Below, in pieces: positions 1-11,364 of a stretch of DNA of 64,000 nucleotides. Origin of the DNA: Blepharisma japonicum (Eukaryota; Ciliophora; Heterotrichea; Heterotrichida; Blepharismidae); contig CATKHK010000098.1 in NCBI GenBank assembly GCA_949751835.1, forward strand, positions 88,870 to 152,869. Reading direction: 5' to 3'. The position numbers were made by a program, and so were the translations under genes. How positions within the stretch are numbered: the first letter of the stretch is position 1; the number at the start of each line of letters is the position of its first letter. The notes beneath the pieces were generated by a model. It was not told the origin of the DNA, did no database searches, and was given only the letters and a program-made list of their open reading frames with translations.

Positions 1-780
1 TGATTATGATGATCCTTGCCAATGAATTCAGCATTGAGGGTGCAGAAGTTACTGAATGCATAGGAACAGTTTCAATTGATAAAACCAGCAATGATAGGCT
101 AGCGAATTCTTTAGTATCTTTAGCTTTAACCATGTATATATATGAAAAAGTTGGTGAAACATATCTACTTCTGAGCTTGGCGATACTTTTTTTTGCTTGA
201 GAAAATATTATTGATCTTAAAAAGGAATCTTTTGGATTGTTATTGATGTAGTTTTTGGACCTAACTATTCTCTTATGAGTCATTTTGTGTTCAACTATTT
301 TGCTCAGACTTGATGCAAAACTCCGAGTAGTCTCACTTTTAGATTTTTGGGTTAGCTTGCAAACGATTTATGCCTATCAGGGCGATTTATACTTTATTTC
401 TTTTTTCGATGGGCTTAAATATTTTTTATTGTGCCAATCTATCACAGTTTCCTTGATCAAGATTGCTATTATTTTGCTGAAAAGATGATCATTTAATATA
501 TGTGATTTTTTCATTTATAACTCTCGTATGCTATGAACCATTTGCAGTATTTTGCAGACCTCTATGGGCAAGAATTACAGAATACATTACATATAGAGGC
601 ATCTCTTTATTTTTAATGGTAAAACAGTAGTCCAAATCACTTTATAGTTTTGAATAAAACAGTCAAGAGGGCTGCAAATTCAGTTCATGGAGAAATATTG
701 CGATTGCTTAAGATCAGTAAAAAGTGTATTTAAGTTCTTAGGCTTAAAATTTCTTCTAAAATATTTGTTTTATAGAGCTA
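1..780. other. unassigned AT-rich stretch
   Basis: No coding region is supported here. Short open frames exist on both strands (for example 6-200), but none shows family resemblance, a repeat pattern or a credible start. The stretch lies outside the inverted duplication that begins near 780. Confidence 0.4.
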
Positions 781-2630
781 TCTATAAACTGCTAATTATG
801 TCTCGATGATGAATAAGCATTATTTTACAAAAATAGTTTCAAGGCAGAAGCCTAAGAAATATATTGGATTAGGCTTTTAAATAATCTAGTCTGAACAGCT
901 TAAGAGCAGATTTACAATTTTGCTGCAAAATTAACTGAGAAGTTGGTAAATCTAGGTCTATTTTATCTAACCGTGCTTGAAATGGGTAGAGATGATTTAA
1001 GCTTCAGGCTAAATAATTGAATTCCAAAAACTCATCAAATTATTTTGAATTTTATAGTCTACGAAGGTTAAACCTCTCTTTTTATATGATTGAGCTTTTA
1101 CATAATAAAATTTTTGCTGTAATTTTTCAATGGCATAGCTGTATGTATGACTTAGCTTATTTCTGCACCATAAGAAATAGCAAAACTTAAATTGTCAACT
1201 ACGAATTCGATATGGATAAAAATGTGCTGACTGTAATAAGATGGGAATGTGGTTAGCTGCAAAATATTTTAATTTAATTACTTTTATTATTCTGCAAAAA
1301 GCAATAATTAGCAAAAATTGAGTGCTAGCCTGCTTAAAAACTTTTTTTAAAATTAACGAGTATAGATATAATTTGTAAAAGGTGATAATATCCAACAAGA
1401 TATTTTTTATTGTTTAACTTATTTAAAAATTAGATTACTAGCCAAAAAATCTAATAAGTCTCCTTAACCAATAAATTTGTTCAAACTGCTTTTTATAGTA
1501 AAATTAAATCAAGTAGAGGAAACTCAAAATAATGAAAATAGTTACACTGAAGTACAGCTCATTAAAAATTCTAATAATCAAGTGTTAAATCCTCAAAAGC
1601 TAAAAGTCAAAAGTTCTCTCCTTTTAGGGAGATCCAATACTCCAACAGAAGAAAAAGACTTTAGAAAAACCTGCCGTTTATATAGAAAACTTTGAAATCC
1701 CAGCATAAAACTCAAAAAAGCTTATCAGGAATATATCGAAAATTATAATCGATCCACCTCTCTTTATTTTCTTTATAAAATAGATGATGAAGCAGCTTTA
1801 ATTATTTATAATACTGAAAATGAAAGAGAAGATATACAAATGCTGGAGACTTATATATCAATAGACAAGTGCACATGTGTTGCTCAACTTCCTGATGGCG
1901 AGCTATTCTATTATTATGATAATTTTTTAATTTCTGGGATTAGGATAATAATTGACATCAATTATGAAATTCATACGCTGCCATCTGGAAAACCCCTCTA
2001 TATCTCGTCAGCTATTTATTTCAATAAAAATGTATATTGCTTTGGAGGGAATGCTAACCGTGTCTCAAAACTATCTAATAGATTTGATTTGGATAGAAAC
2101 CGATGGATAGAACTTACTCCTCTGCCAAAAGATGATGAATGCTGCCATAGTATAATATTTAATGGAAATATTTTGATTTCTGGATATATTAATAGAAATT
2201 TGTTGATATATTCTGTTAATATTGACTCGTTCTCGGTAATTAATTACAACTTTCAACATTATGTAAGAAAGATATTGATAAATGCAGAAGAAAGACTTTA
2301 TTTGATTGAAGGTGATAATGGATCTATTTATGAAAGTGAGCTTGGAAATGAGTATATTTGGGAATTAATAGGAAAATCACCAATTCCTGTTAATCCTACT
2401 TGTGTGTATTGGGTATATAATAAAGGAGCAATATATATTGGATGTATTGGATGTATTGAACGATACAGTAAATTAGAACGCAACTACTACAAATTTGATT
2501 TGAAGAAAAAAGCGCTAACTGAAATAAGAAAGGGCTGGATAAGTTGCATTATATTTTAATTTAGTTGCTTCTATATTTTCTTAATGGCAATAAGCAAAAT
2601 CATGCTATTCTTAGAGAAATCTTAAAGGTA
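780..2630. repeat. segmental duplication C, copy 1 (inverted partner 35395-37500)
   Basis: This segment (a kelch gene plus about 700 bases of 5' flank and a short 3' flank) reappears in reverse orientation at 35395-37500. Shared landmarks are the AGGCAGAAGCCTAAGAAATA block near 841, the TGATGAGTTTTGGAATT-type block near 1030, the kelch gene itself, and the TGGCAATAAG block just after the gene (2583) that recurs near 35440. The copies have diverged by many substitutions and small indels. Confidence 0.8.
1477..2559 (+). pseudogene. kelch-family gene, start codon lost
   Basis: With TGA read as Trp, one frame runs from 1477 to a TAA at 2557-2559 (about 360 codons). It contains the family helical block (AYQEYIENYN), the PDGELFYY segment, two clear kelch units (YCFGG near 2037; FDLDRNRWIEL near 2084) and the C-terminal YNKGAIYIGCIG unit. 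Its inverted paralogue at 36531-35590 begins with a normal ATG. Here the corresponding region is mutated, an in-frame TAA sits at 1465-1467 and no ATG precedes the conserved block. Either a TTG start is used, which would be odd in a ciliate, or the gene is freshly dead. Kelch propellers usually bind partner proteins; nothing shows the partner here. Confidence 0.7.
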
Positions 2631-2703
2631 TTAAAATATTTTTTAACTCAGATTAAAAGGACACTAATAAATTCTAGCGTATTTTAGAATTTCTTATTTT
2701 AAT

Positions 2704-3789
2704 ATGGAATCTAAGCCTCTAAAGCAGCTCAAATTACTTAATTCTTGTCCTCGCCTTACTGAAAAAGCTCTAAATACTGAACTAAAAGACTCCCAAAATC
2801 AGGTTAATTGAAATCATCAAAAATTAAATCTTCAACAAATAAGAGATAAAACAATTGCCCTTTGAGGCAGGGTTAATAATCCAAAAACAGAAAAAGATTT
2901 TAGACAAACTTGTTTATTTTTCAAGGAGAATTCTACGCCTGACCCAGAGCTTATTGAAGCTTACCAAGATTATGTCAAAACTTATCATCAAATCACATCT
3001 CTTTACCTTTTTAACGATACTTACGAAAGAACTGAATTAATAATTTACAACACTGAAAATGAAACAGAAAAGATAAAAGTTCTGGAAACCTCAGAACCAT
3101 TAGACTGGACAACATGTATTGCTCAACTTCCTAATGGTGAATTGTTTTGCTTTGGCAATCATAGATCTTGTGGGATTACGGTAATAATTAATAGTGATTA
3201 TAAAGTTCAGATTTTACCGTCTGGAGCATGTTGCTGTAATTCATCAGTTATTTATTTTAACAAAAACATCTATTGTTTTGGAGGATTGGAGGGTGATAAA
3301 TATTTAACTCTGTCTAGTAGATATGATTTAGATGAAAATCGGTGAGTTAAACTAGTTCCGATGCCAAAAGCGGATGCTTGATGCACTAGCGTAATATTTA
3401 ATGGAAATATTTTATTTTCTGGGTATTGAAATCAGAATCTTTTGATATATTCAATTGAAATTAATTCTTTCTCAACTGTTCCATATATCTTTCCAGATAA
3501 TAACAAGAGACTGATAAGTACAGAAAATAGACTCTATTTACTTGGATTTGGCAAAAAATTGATGGTATATGAAAGTGAAGATGGGTTTTCGTGGGAAAAA
3601 ATAGCAAGATCGGCAATTCCAAATTGGCCTATTGATAGATATTGGAAATATAATAAAGGAGGAATTTATATGGGATATATAGGCAAAATATTCAAAAAAA
3701 CAGATGCTCGCTACTGTAAGTTTAGGTTAGATAAAAAAAAGCTGGTCGAAATAAAAAAGGATAATCTTAAATGCTGTTATCTTTTTTAA
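2704..3789 (+). CDS. kelch-repeat family protein (361 aa)
   Basis: An ATG at 2704 in the usual AATATGGAA context opens a frame that closes with TAA at 3787-3789. Five in-frame TGA codons fall at tryptophan positions, including the kelch W after DLDENR (3343) and the tryptophan after SGY (3427). Order: Gln/Asn-rich N-terminus (residues 1-60), conserved helical block with AYQDYVKTYHQITSLYLF (about 85-105), NTENE linker, PNGELFCFGN strand, then kelch units with YCFGG and a final YNKGGIYMGYIG unit. There is no signal peptide or membrane segment, so it is probably cytosolic or cytoskeletal (inference). It lies 145 bases after the preceding family member, same strand. It is one of the cleanest intact copies. 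Confidence 0.85.
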
Positions 3790-3917
3790 ATTAGCAGCAT
3801 GTATCTTAACACACTGTAAGAGTTAATAGGATAGGCTGGATACTTCTAAATTAAAAATAAAATCATTATATCAAAAGTTTTTTCTGTTGCTTCAAATTAT
3901 AACATTCTCATCAAATA

Positions 3918-4440
3918 TTAGGCAGCATAAGAAAATTTTATGGATGACAATTTTACTAATGATTCTCTTCCATGAGATACAGAACACTCTCGATAACTTT
4001 CAAAGCAATAAATTCTTTTGTCAAAATAGAAATAATATTTTTTTTGACTTCTAGCATGAAATATAAATAATCGCTTATCATTTAATTCAATATAAGAAAT
4101 AATAGCTGATTTGTATTGATAAGACATTTTAGACTGCAACACTCAAATTCTATAGTTTTAATCAATTATGAATGCAAAGGAAGAATTAATTTGTTATTGC
4201 TCATGCAGAAAAGCTTACCATTAAGAAGCTGAACTATGCATACTCTGAGTCTATTCCTACAGAGTTTCTAAAGTTTTGCTTCCTCAATTTCGCTTTCTGT
4301 CATAAACGAATAGCGTTCTTCCATCATCCTTGTCCAATAAGGTAATGGGATGTGCCTTTATGATAGGCATTGATATATTCTTGATAAGCTTGGTTAAGTG
4401 ATTGATCAGAAGAATTTTTCTAAACTTCGAATTTTATTCT
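3918..4440 (-). pseudogene. decayed kelch-family gene
   Basis: On the minus strand, scattered pieces of the family survive in different frames: AYQEYINAYHKG near 4370-4400, QLLNGKLFC near 4200-4235, and FDKRIYCFES near 4010-4045. The propeller C-terminus is missing and frames are broken between pieces. This is a relic, not an expressed gene. Confidence 0.7.
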
Positions 4441-4854
4441 ATAATCTCACTCTCTTTGTTCATTATTAGGTTTGGCGAAAATTGTATATGCGCTATTTTT
4501 TAAGTCTCCCACTCTACAAAATGACCTAACTTTGCTATATAATTCTAAGCCTCCTGATAGAACTTCAGTTACAAAAATAGAACCAAAATCAAGAGCTTTA
4601 ATATGCAAGATTTCAGAAAATATTGGCATGATATCTGAGCGCAAACTCTTAGACTTATTTGATGCAGCAATAAATCATATTCTATAATTCAGGATTACTT
4701 AAGAAATAAATTAAATGCAATATGATAATCAACCGTATGCTTGTAATTAGATAAGAGATGATGGTAAGTGTTATAGCCAGAATATGTAAGAAGGAATTTC
4801 TGAGCCTGCTTACCTGGCTAAATTTGATATTTATAATTCAAAAAATATGTTTTT

Positions 4855-5387
4855 TATAAATGGCAGCACTTCGACTCCACCATTTAATAAATTAGCACTG
4901 TAATTCCAGATTATATATAACAAAATAGAATAGCTTGCCATTTGGAAGTAAGTTATCCAAGTGTAATGGCCTAATGGTTCTGGAGCCTACAAGCTTTCAG
5001 TGTTATAAATAATTAACTATTTTTTGTTGTTATCATTGCTAAGATTATAAAGAGATAACTTTTGATGTTAAATATTAAGATAATCTTGATAAGCTTGCAT
5101 TAATGGTGGATCATAAAGATTAGAATTGGCCTGATATTTTGAGCTAGTTACTCTGAAATCCATCTTAATTCTAGATTGTTTGATATATACAAAATCTCTT
5201 CTGAATTATTTCTTAAGCCGTCTATAAGATTTAAAGCGCATTTTGTTTCTTTTAGTTTATTGCTGAGATCATTAGTAATGGCATTTATTTGAGAATTAAG
5301 CCAGCTTTTCTTTTCTATTTTTAGTTTTAGTTTTATTGGATCTATACTATTTTCAAGCCTTTTTAACTCTTCTGTAAAAGTCATCAT
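4855..5387 (-). pseudogene. decayed copy of the B-box/kelch gene (middle part)
   Basis: Minus-strand remains resemble the neighbouring gene at 5859-7559. The VEALPSG-like block (tggcagcacttcgactcc at 4860) matches 6394, the HQANSNLYDPPLMQAYQD-like block (5085-5150) matches 6640-6700, and the coiled-coil block (5148-5387, starting EELKRLENSID) matches the linker near 6770-6960. Zinc finger and propeller C-terminus are absent. It abuts the start of duplication B at about 5386. Confidence 0.65.
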
Positions 5388-7588
5388 CCTTGCTAGAATA
5401 TCTATTGAAATTAGTCCTTAATAGTTTGCATAATTCAATCTTTGTGTTTTCGCAATGAAATTTAATAAATACTGAGCTCCCAAAGAGAAGTGCATTAACA
5501 TTCATGCTCAATAATGAGTGTATCAATATTTTCCAACTCTATCTAATTGCTTAATGGTTGAGCTAACAGAGCTTAATTAATCACTTATTAATAGTACAAT
5601 ATATTACATTGAGGAATGGCTATAAGTGTGAGAACATCAAAATTATTTTAAGGGATATTAATAATTTGCATAGCTTTCTATAAAATTTTTATACCTGCAT
5701 AATTATATTTGGATTTTTCAGTATTCATACTTTAAGCCTATGAATTTTAATATTCTCATAATATTTCTTTTACAAAATAAATCGTATTGATAAAGGCTTT
5801 TAGATTTTAAGATAGAGAGTGATATAATAAATTATTTTTAATAATTTTATATTTATAACTAAAGTTCAGTGATTATTTTTTTATTCAAATCGAACTTGTA
5901 GCATCTATGAAAATAAAATTTTTTTACATGTTGGATTAGACCAATGTATATTCCTCCTTTATTATATGAAAAATACACTTGAGAAGGAGTATAAAGAATT
6001 GTTGAGTCTGCTATTAGTCTCCAATTCATGTAACTTCCATTTTCGCTTTCATAAATTGATCCAATTGAGCATTCAATCAAATATAGTCTCTCTGCATTTA
6101 TCAGAATCTTTCTTTTTTGTGCTCCAAACTCAAAAGGAATTTCTGAGAAAGAGTCAATATAAATTGAGTATAACAAAATTTTTCTATTATATCCAGAAAT
6201 CAAAATATTCCCATTGAATATTATACTACTTCAAGTTTGAGCAGCTTTTGGCATTGAATTTAATTTAATTCATCTTTTTCCATCCAAATCAAATCTACTA
6301 GATAGAGTTTTATCAATGCCATAATTATCTCCAAAGCAATAGACGCTGTTGTTGAAATATATACATGATGAGCGAGTGCTGTGATGAATTCCAGATGGCA
6401 GCGCTTCGACTCCACCATTCAAATCAATTAGCACAGAGCATTTATAACTACCAAGACAGAATAACTTGCCGTTTGGAAGTTGAGTTATGCAAATCAAAGG
6501 GTCTATTATTTCTGCAGCCTGCAAGATTTTTTCTTCTTTTTTTTCAGTTTCAGTGTTAAAAATAATTAACTTATTTTTGTTGTTATCATTGGTAAGATTA
6601 AAAAGAGATGTCTTTTGCTGATAAGCACTAACATAATCTTGGTAAGCTTGCATTAGTGGCGGATCATAAAGATTAGAATTGGCCTGATGTATTGAGCAAG
6701 TTGCTCTGAAATCCATCTCTAATTCTGGATTATTTGATATATCCAAAATCTCAGCTGTTTTGTTTCTTAAGGTATCAATAGAGTTTAAATCGCTTTCTTT
6801 TCCTTTAAGATTTCTGTTGAAATTATTAGCAGCAGTGCTTCATCGAAAATTAATTAAGCTTATCTCATTATCTGTTTTTTGCTTATTTGGCGTTTTTACA
6901 TTTTCAAGCCTTTTTAAACTCTCACTGCCCTCATTTCTTATTAAAGAAATCAAATCCTTAACGTTTGCTAACTCTATATATGCGGGTTCACTAGTTTTGT
7001 GATGCATTTCATTATCATTTCACACATTCCTATTTTCTAAATGTGCTTCATATTTTTCTTCGACAAGGAATCTATTTAGGCTCTCTAAATTTTCAATTAT
7101 TATATCTCTGTTGGTAACGGTCATCAGTTTTATTTTCTCAACAGCTTCTCGAGGCTGTAAAACTAATAATCTTAATATTGGGTCTGGCTCTGGCTTTGAT
7201 AATTTTTTAGCTTGGGAAATTTTTGCAAAGAAATCATTTATTTCACCTAAGTAATCATCAAATTTTTTGGTGAAATCTCTTAAATTTTCCTTTAAAGTAA
7301 AAGGATGCTCGTTAAAGAAATCTATGAATTTTCTTTTCAGTTCGTTGTACTTTGAATCCTCATTTGCGAGGAATTCAAGGATTACATCTTTTGTCCCTCC
7401 AAAAGGCTGCATAAAGATAGATTTAATTTTATGAGCTTGATTAGGCAAGATTAAATGCTTACAGATATGCTCTTCACAAGATAAAATTTTAGGAGAAGAA
7501 CACTTGCATGCATGGATAACCTCATTCATACACCCTTGCTCGAAACATTTTTTCATCATATATAATTATGAGATAGCTGATCATTTAA
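5386..7588. repeat. segmental duplication B, copy 1 (partner 39277-41505)
   Basis: The same 2.2 kb block, in the same orientation, occurs at 39277-41505. It covers about 470 bases downstream of the gene, the whole B-box/kelch gene and about 25 bases upstream (tataattatgagatagctg). Similarity starts at GTCATCATCCTTG in both copies and stops after the shared upstream block, giving sharp edges. Confidence 0.85.
5859..7559 (-). CDS. B-box-like zinc finger / coiled-coil / kelch protein (566 aa)
   Basis: One continuous minus-strand frame with TGA=Trp runs from ATG at 7559 to TAA at 5859. Residues about 5-43 carry a B-box-like zinc pattern (C-x4-C-x7-C-x-C-x7-C-x2-H-x3-H-x7-H). Residues about 60-170 are predicted coiled coil, rich in Lys/Glu/Leu. 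A linker (about 180-270) leads to the family helical block (MQAYQDYVSAYQQKTSLFN) and a kelch half-propeller with YCFGDN, FDLDGKRWIKL and YNKGGIYIGLI. The layout resembles TRIM proteins without a RING and with kelch in place of NHL or SPRY, so a scaffold or adaptor role is likely (inference). In-frame TGA falls at tryptophan positions 7017-7019 and 6267. The paralogue at 39777-41477 is also open. Confidence 0.85.
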
Positions 7589-7867
7589 GAATTACAAATT
7601 ATAACTTAATTTTAAACAAAACTCCTATGATGTATGATATTTCTGCAATGGAACCTAAAATCTAAAAATGTATTTAAAAATAAAATTTATATTTAAAATT
7701 GAAAAAAACCGATAACTCAAGCATGATCTTTAAGGAAAGAAATTTTTGACAAACAGTATACATCACATTGATTTTTGAAGCAAGTCGGCAATGTAATTAT
7801 ATTTTTGCAATCGTTTTTGAAACAATTTAATGCAGAAAACTTGAAAGTTTAAGGCTCAAAGTCTATA

Positions 7868-8200
7868 ACCTAAGCTATGGATTTTTTGCTACCGCTTTTT
7901 AAAATGATCACAAACTTCATAAAACCTACTTGGCCACTTTTGTCAGAGCTGGCATACATTTTATAGACACTTCTGAGTTATATGACAACAGAAACTCTAA
8001 AACTGCCTCGATAAAACTCAAAGAAATAATAGACAAAAATATAAGCGAACTTATTATTTCTACAAAATTTTATCCTACAGTTTTAGGCTCAATCCAAGGA
8101 TTAGTAATAAAAATAAATTCCATTTGGACTTACAATAGCTTCAGCTTGAAATTTTTGATGCCTTTCCCTCCATAGATTTGACTATTTATTCCTTTAAATA
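7868..8200 (+). pseudogene. aldo-keto reductase relic
   Basis: The frame at 7930-8175 contains AGIHFIDTSELYDNRNS followed by ISTKFYP, the typical N-terminal strand-2 region of aldo/keto reductases (the Asp and Tyr of the D-x4-Y catalytic pair are present). Before it, a second frame carries GFFATAF. After it, only a trace such as MPFPP remains before a TAG. The remaining two thirds of a roughly 320-aa enzyme are absent and there is no clean start. It is a dead fragment, lying between the B-box/kelch gene and an empty stretch. Confidence 0.6.
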
Positions 8201-9121
8201 ACCAAATTGCAGATGTTAGCCAGCTTATTGGAGCTCAAAAAAATTAATTGGAGAGTTTTATGTTTATCCCTTAAATTCTATTTTAAAAAAATGTTAGTTT
8301 CACAAGAATCAATATGTCAAGACTAAGGCTAATTTTTAATTTAAAATTATCTTCCTTAAAATAATTAGCTAATTCACATTGAAAACTATTTAAATAATTA
8401 TATCATTGCATTTTTTTATTGACTGCCTGATAAATCAGTTAGCAAATCCTGAGACTTCACCAGTCTTTTCAAGTCGCTAAGCTATTGTATCTACTTGAAC
8501 CTGCCTGCTTTGCTAGTCCTAAAACTCAAAAATAAACTTTCATACCAATTAATAGCTCAATGTAAAGAATGTGACCTGGGGCACAAACCCAGTTTGCCCT
8601 TAGTATTTGCCAATAAGTCAAGTAGTGCTATCTGCCACATCCTACACCTAGTTTCAATCTCATGTCTCGTTCATCCCAAGAGGCACTTGAAATCTGACTT
8701 GACAAGATACCGCTACTTATCCAGAATTACCGTGCATTCTGGGTTAGTAAAAATTTAGCCAGTTTAATATGTGTCCGAGGCAAGCTGACCAGAAGGTCAT
8801 ATTTCAGGATCTCTGGATCTTTTATAAATTGATCTTTATCTCAAAATTTTTGTTTACTTCAATTCACATTAAAATAATTATATAGGAAATAACTTAAACT
8901 TATCTCCTGTAATTGGTTTACAATAGTTAGCTTTTTTATTTGGTAATTTATGTTTCTTTACTCTTTTATCCGTTTTAATTAATAAAATCTAAAATTCCTA
9001 TTTAAAATGGGCATTAATAATATTTATTTATATTATATTGAATAATTTCTCTTATCCAGCAGTTTTTGTTATTATATGACTTGTTGAATTTCCTCAATAG
9101 AGAGCTATCTATTTAATATAT
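8200..9121. other. unassigned intergenic stretch
   Basis: No recognisable gene. The block 8495-8758 is open on the plus strand and visibly less AT-rich than its surroundings (for example gtgacctggggcacaaaccc), but it matches no family I know and has no second copy in the window. The last 150 bases are the AT-rich 3' flank shared by kelch genes. Confidence 0.35.
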
Positions 9122-10258
9122 TTAATAATAATGCGGATTACTTAATTTAGTTAACACTTTTTCATCTAAATTAAACTTGTAGTAGTGTATTATTGGATCA
9201 GTCCCAAAATCCTCATCATCAATGCATCCAATATAGATTCCTTCTTTGTTATATACCCAATACATGCTGCCAGTTATATGATTAATTTCTGATTTTGAGA
9301 TTTTTTTCCAATTATACTCATCTCCAACTTCACTTTCATAAATTGACCCATGGCATTCAATTATATATAGTCTCTCTTCTGTATTTATCAATATCTTTCA
9401 TTTATATATTTCGAATTCATAAGGAATTGTTGAGAAAGAGTCAATATCAATTGAATATAAACAAAGAGTTGCCCTCCACAAACTAGAAATCAAAATATTT
9501 CTATTAAATGTCAAGCTTGAGCATAGTGTGTCACTTCCTGGTATTGAAGCCAATTTAATTCATTGATTTTTATCCAAGTCAAATTTGCTAGATAATTGAT
9601 AATCCGGAACATTTATCACGAACCCTCCAAAGCAATAGACGCTTCTGTTGAAATAAATAGCTATTGAGGCCAAATAAGGAATTCCAGATGGTAGCCTACG
9701 CATTTTATAATCATTGCCAATTATCATTGATATCCCAGAATCATTTAATCTATTACCATAGCAGAATAGTTCGCCATTAGGAAGTTGAGTTAAGCGTACT
9801 CGATAAATAAGTGTTTTTGGAATATTCAGTGCTTTCACTTGTTCTTTTTCTATTTCGGTGTTATAAATATACAAATTGATTGCATCACCTTCATCATCGC
9901 TTATTTCTGATTCAAAGATTTCTTCACTTGAAGCATTTTCATCACCATTTCAATCAATAAGATAAAGAGATGTGATTTTATGGTAGGATTTGATGTATTC
10001 TTGATAAGCTTCATTGAGTTCTGAGTTAAGATTAAAACTTTCCTGATTTAATAAGCAAGTTTTTCTGAAATCTCTTTCCCTTTCTGGATTATTGGCACTG
10101 CTCATAAGTGCTGATGTTTTTCTTCTTAGTCCTTCAGAATTTAATAATTGATATAAGCAACTTTGATTGGCCTCTCTTTGAAATTCGTTCGTTTCATGAT
10201 TTAGGGATTCTTCAGTAAGGCTTAACTGAGAATTGAACAAATTGATCTGACTTACCAT
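9122..10258 (-). CDS. kelch-repeat family protein (378 aa as it stands)
   Basis: An open minus-strand frame with TGA=Trp ends at TAA 9122-9124. It holds the family N-terminus (QINLFNSQLS), the RDFRKTCLLNQES block, AYQEYIKSYHKITSLYLIDW, an acidic linker, PNGELFCYGN, YCFGGF, FDLDKNQW (TGA) and YNKEGIYIGCIDD with the terminal YYKFNLDEKVL. The ATG at 10256-10258 (MVSQ) lies inside or at the edge of a 381-base insertion. The family's own start (ATGGAACTAAAGG) sits at 10651, beyond the insertion. Removing 10255-10635 would give a 382-aa protein starting MELKVISQINLF. The partner copy at 29094-29411 lacks the insertion. Confidence 0.8.
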
Positions 10259-10635
10259 AAAATTAAAATGGCAAGTGAATTGATCTCTTAATTCCTTTCC
10301 CGTATATTAATGGGGCGGAGATATTGATGAAAGAAGTGTGTCGTTGAGCTGTATTCATAATGGAGCACTGCATTTCTAATTTCCTTTTTTTATATTAGCT
10401 GACTAGAAAATTCGATTTCTTGTATTTTCTATTTAAGCAATCTCCGATGCGTGGTATGGTAATAAATTTTTATGGATTCCGAATAGTGAGTGCAAACATT
10501 CTTTAAAGCAATATTTGTGATATCTTGAAACGTGAACTGGCATACAAGCCCTGGAGAAATAGAAAAGAGAAAAAGGATTTTGTAGATCCACAGTGGACTT
10601 TTTTACAAGTTTAAATAAAAATAACGATTTGATTA
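10255..10635. mobile_element. TA-bounded 381-bp insertion (IES-like)
   Basis: Alignment with 29094-29411 shows continuous homology on both sides and nothing corresponding to this block. It is bounded by TA at 10253-10254 and TA at 10634-10635. Keeping one TA joins the family start ATG (10651) in frame to the rest of the kelch gene. No transposase or long terminal inverted repeats are visible. An alternative is recombination that pasted another paralogue's 5' flank: the left end (ccataaaattaaaatgg) resembles the flank at 36531. Confidence 0.6.
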
Positions 10636-10904
10636 TGACCTTTAGTTCCATTTAAAAATTTGTGCAAGGTTTAGGCACAATTTTTTTTCAATATTTCTCA
10701 TAAAATTTTCAGAACTATGAGCTTTGAGCATTGTTTACATTTCTTTATGTAATAAAAATATATCTAACTACATTAATTCCAGGAGATATCCTACCTGCAT
10801 ATGGATCAAAATGTAATAGTAAAACCTTTTATCCATATGACTTTTATCTACATAAAGCCTTGAAGCATGGTTTCTGCAGCATATAAAGAGCTCTTCTATT
10901 TAAT

Positions 10905-11190
10905 CATTAATAATTTGATATTTATAAACCGAAATGGTGGTATTCTGCAATGATTTTAAGAATATCTTATCTTGTCCATTTGAACATAATTAATTTTATA
11001 AATTCTTAATTTTCTCTGATAAGGCAAGCGGTCACTAAATGTGGAGAAATGTTTTTCGTATCAGAGATTTTAACAATACATGTGAAGAAATTGTATGATG
11101 TTTGAATCTTCACTATTGAAATATTTAACATATAATTTTGACGCAATGAAAAATATTGCATGAAGGTAAGGATATAAGGAGAACAAATGA
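10905..11190 (-). pseudogene. unknown gene fragment, broken copy
   Basis: The counterpart of the open frame at 29657-29941 (see there). Here the frame is interrupted by a TAA in the ENSEF-equivalent position and by small indels. Function unknown. Confidence 0.3.
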
Positions 11191-11364
11191 GGATTGAGAT
11201 ATTTCAAAGGATTCATTGATAATTATAATTAAGTAATTAAGATTAGCTGAATGAGCTCTATCCAAATAATAAATCAAATAGAAAACGTATTATAAATTAA
11301 GTAATCTAGAGAAAAGTTTATTTTTAGTCTTTTAAGAAAATAAGCGATCATGAATCTATAAAAA

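Noticed and set aside
4447-4687. Overlapping open frames on both strands
   Set aside because: No recognisable domain, both strands open over the same bases, no second copy; likely chance between two relics.
8495-8758. 87-codon plus-strand frame
   Set aside because: Composition is unusual but the start is non-canonical and nothing is recognised; kept only as a note.
10249-10258. GGTAAG as an intron donor at the edge of the 381-bp block
   Set aside because: It lies at the wrong (3') end of the block in gene orientation and there is no matching acceptor.
10433-10651. Minus-strand open frame starting at a kelch-like ATG
   Set aside because: It is the original kelch start running into the 381-bp insertion; the continuation has no family or domain resemblance.
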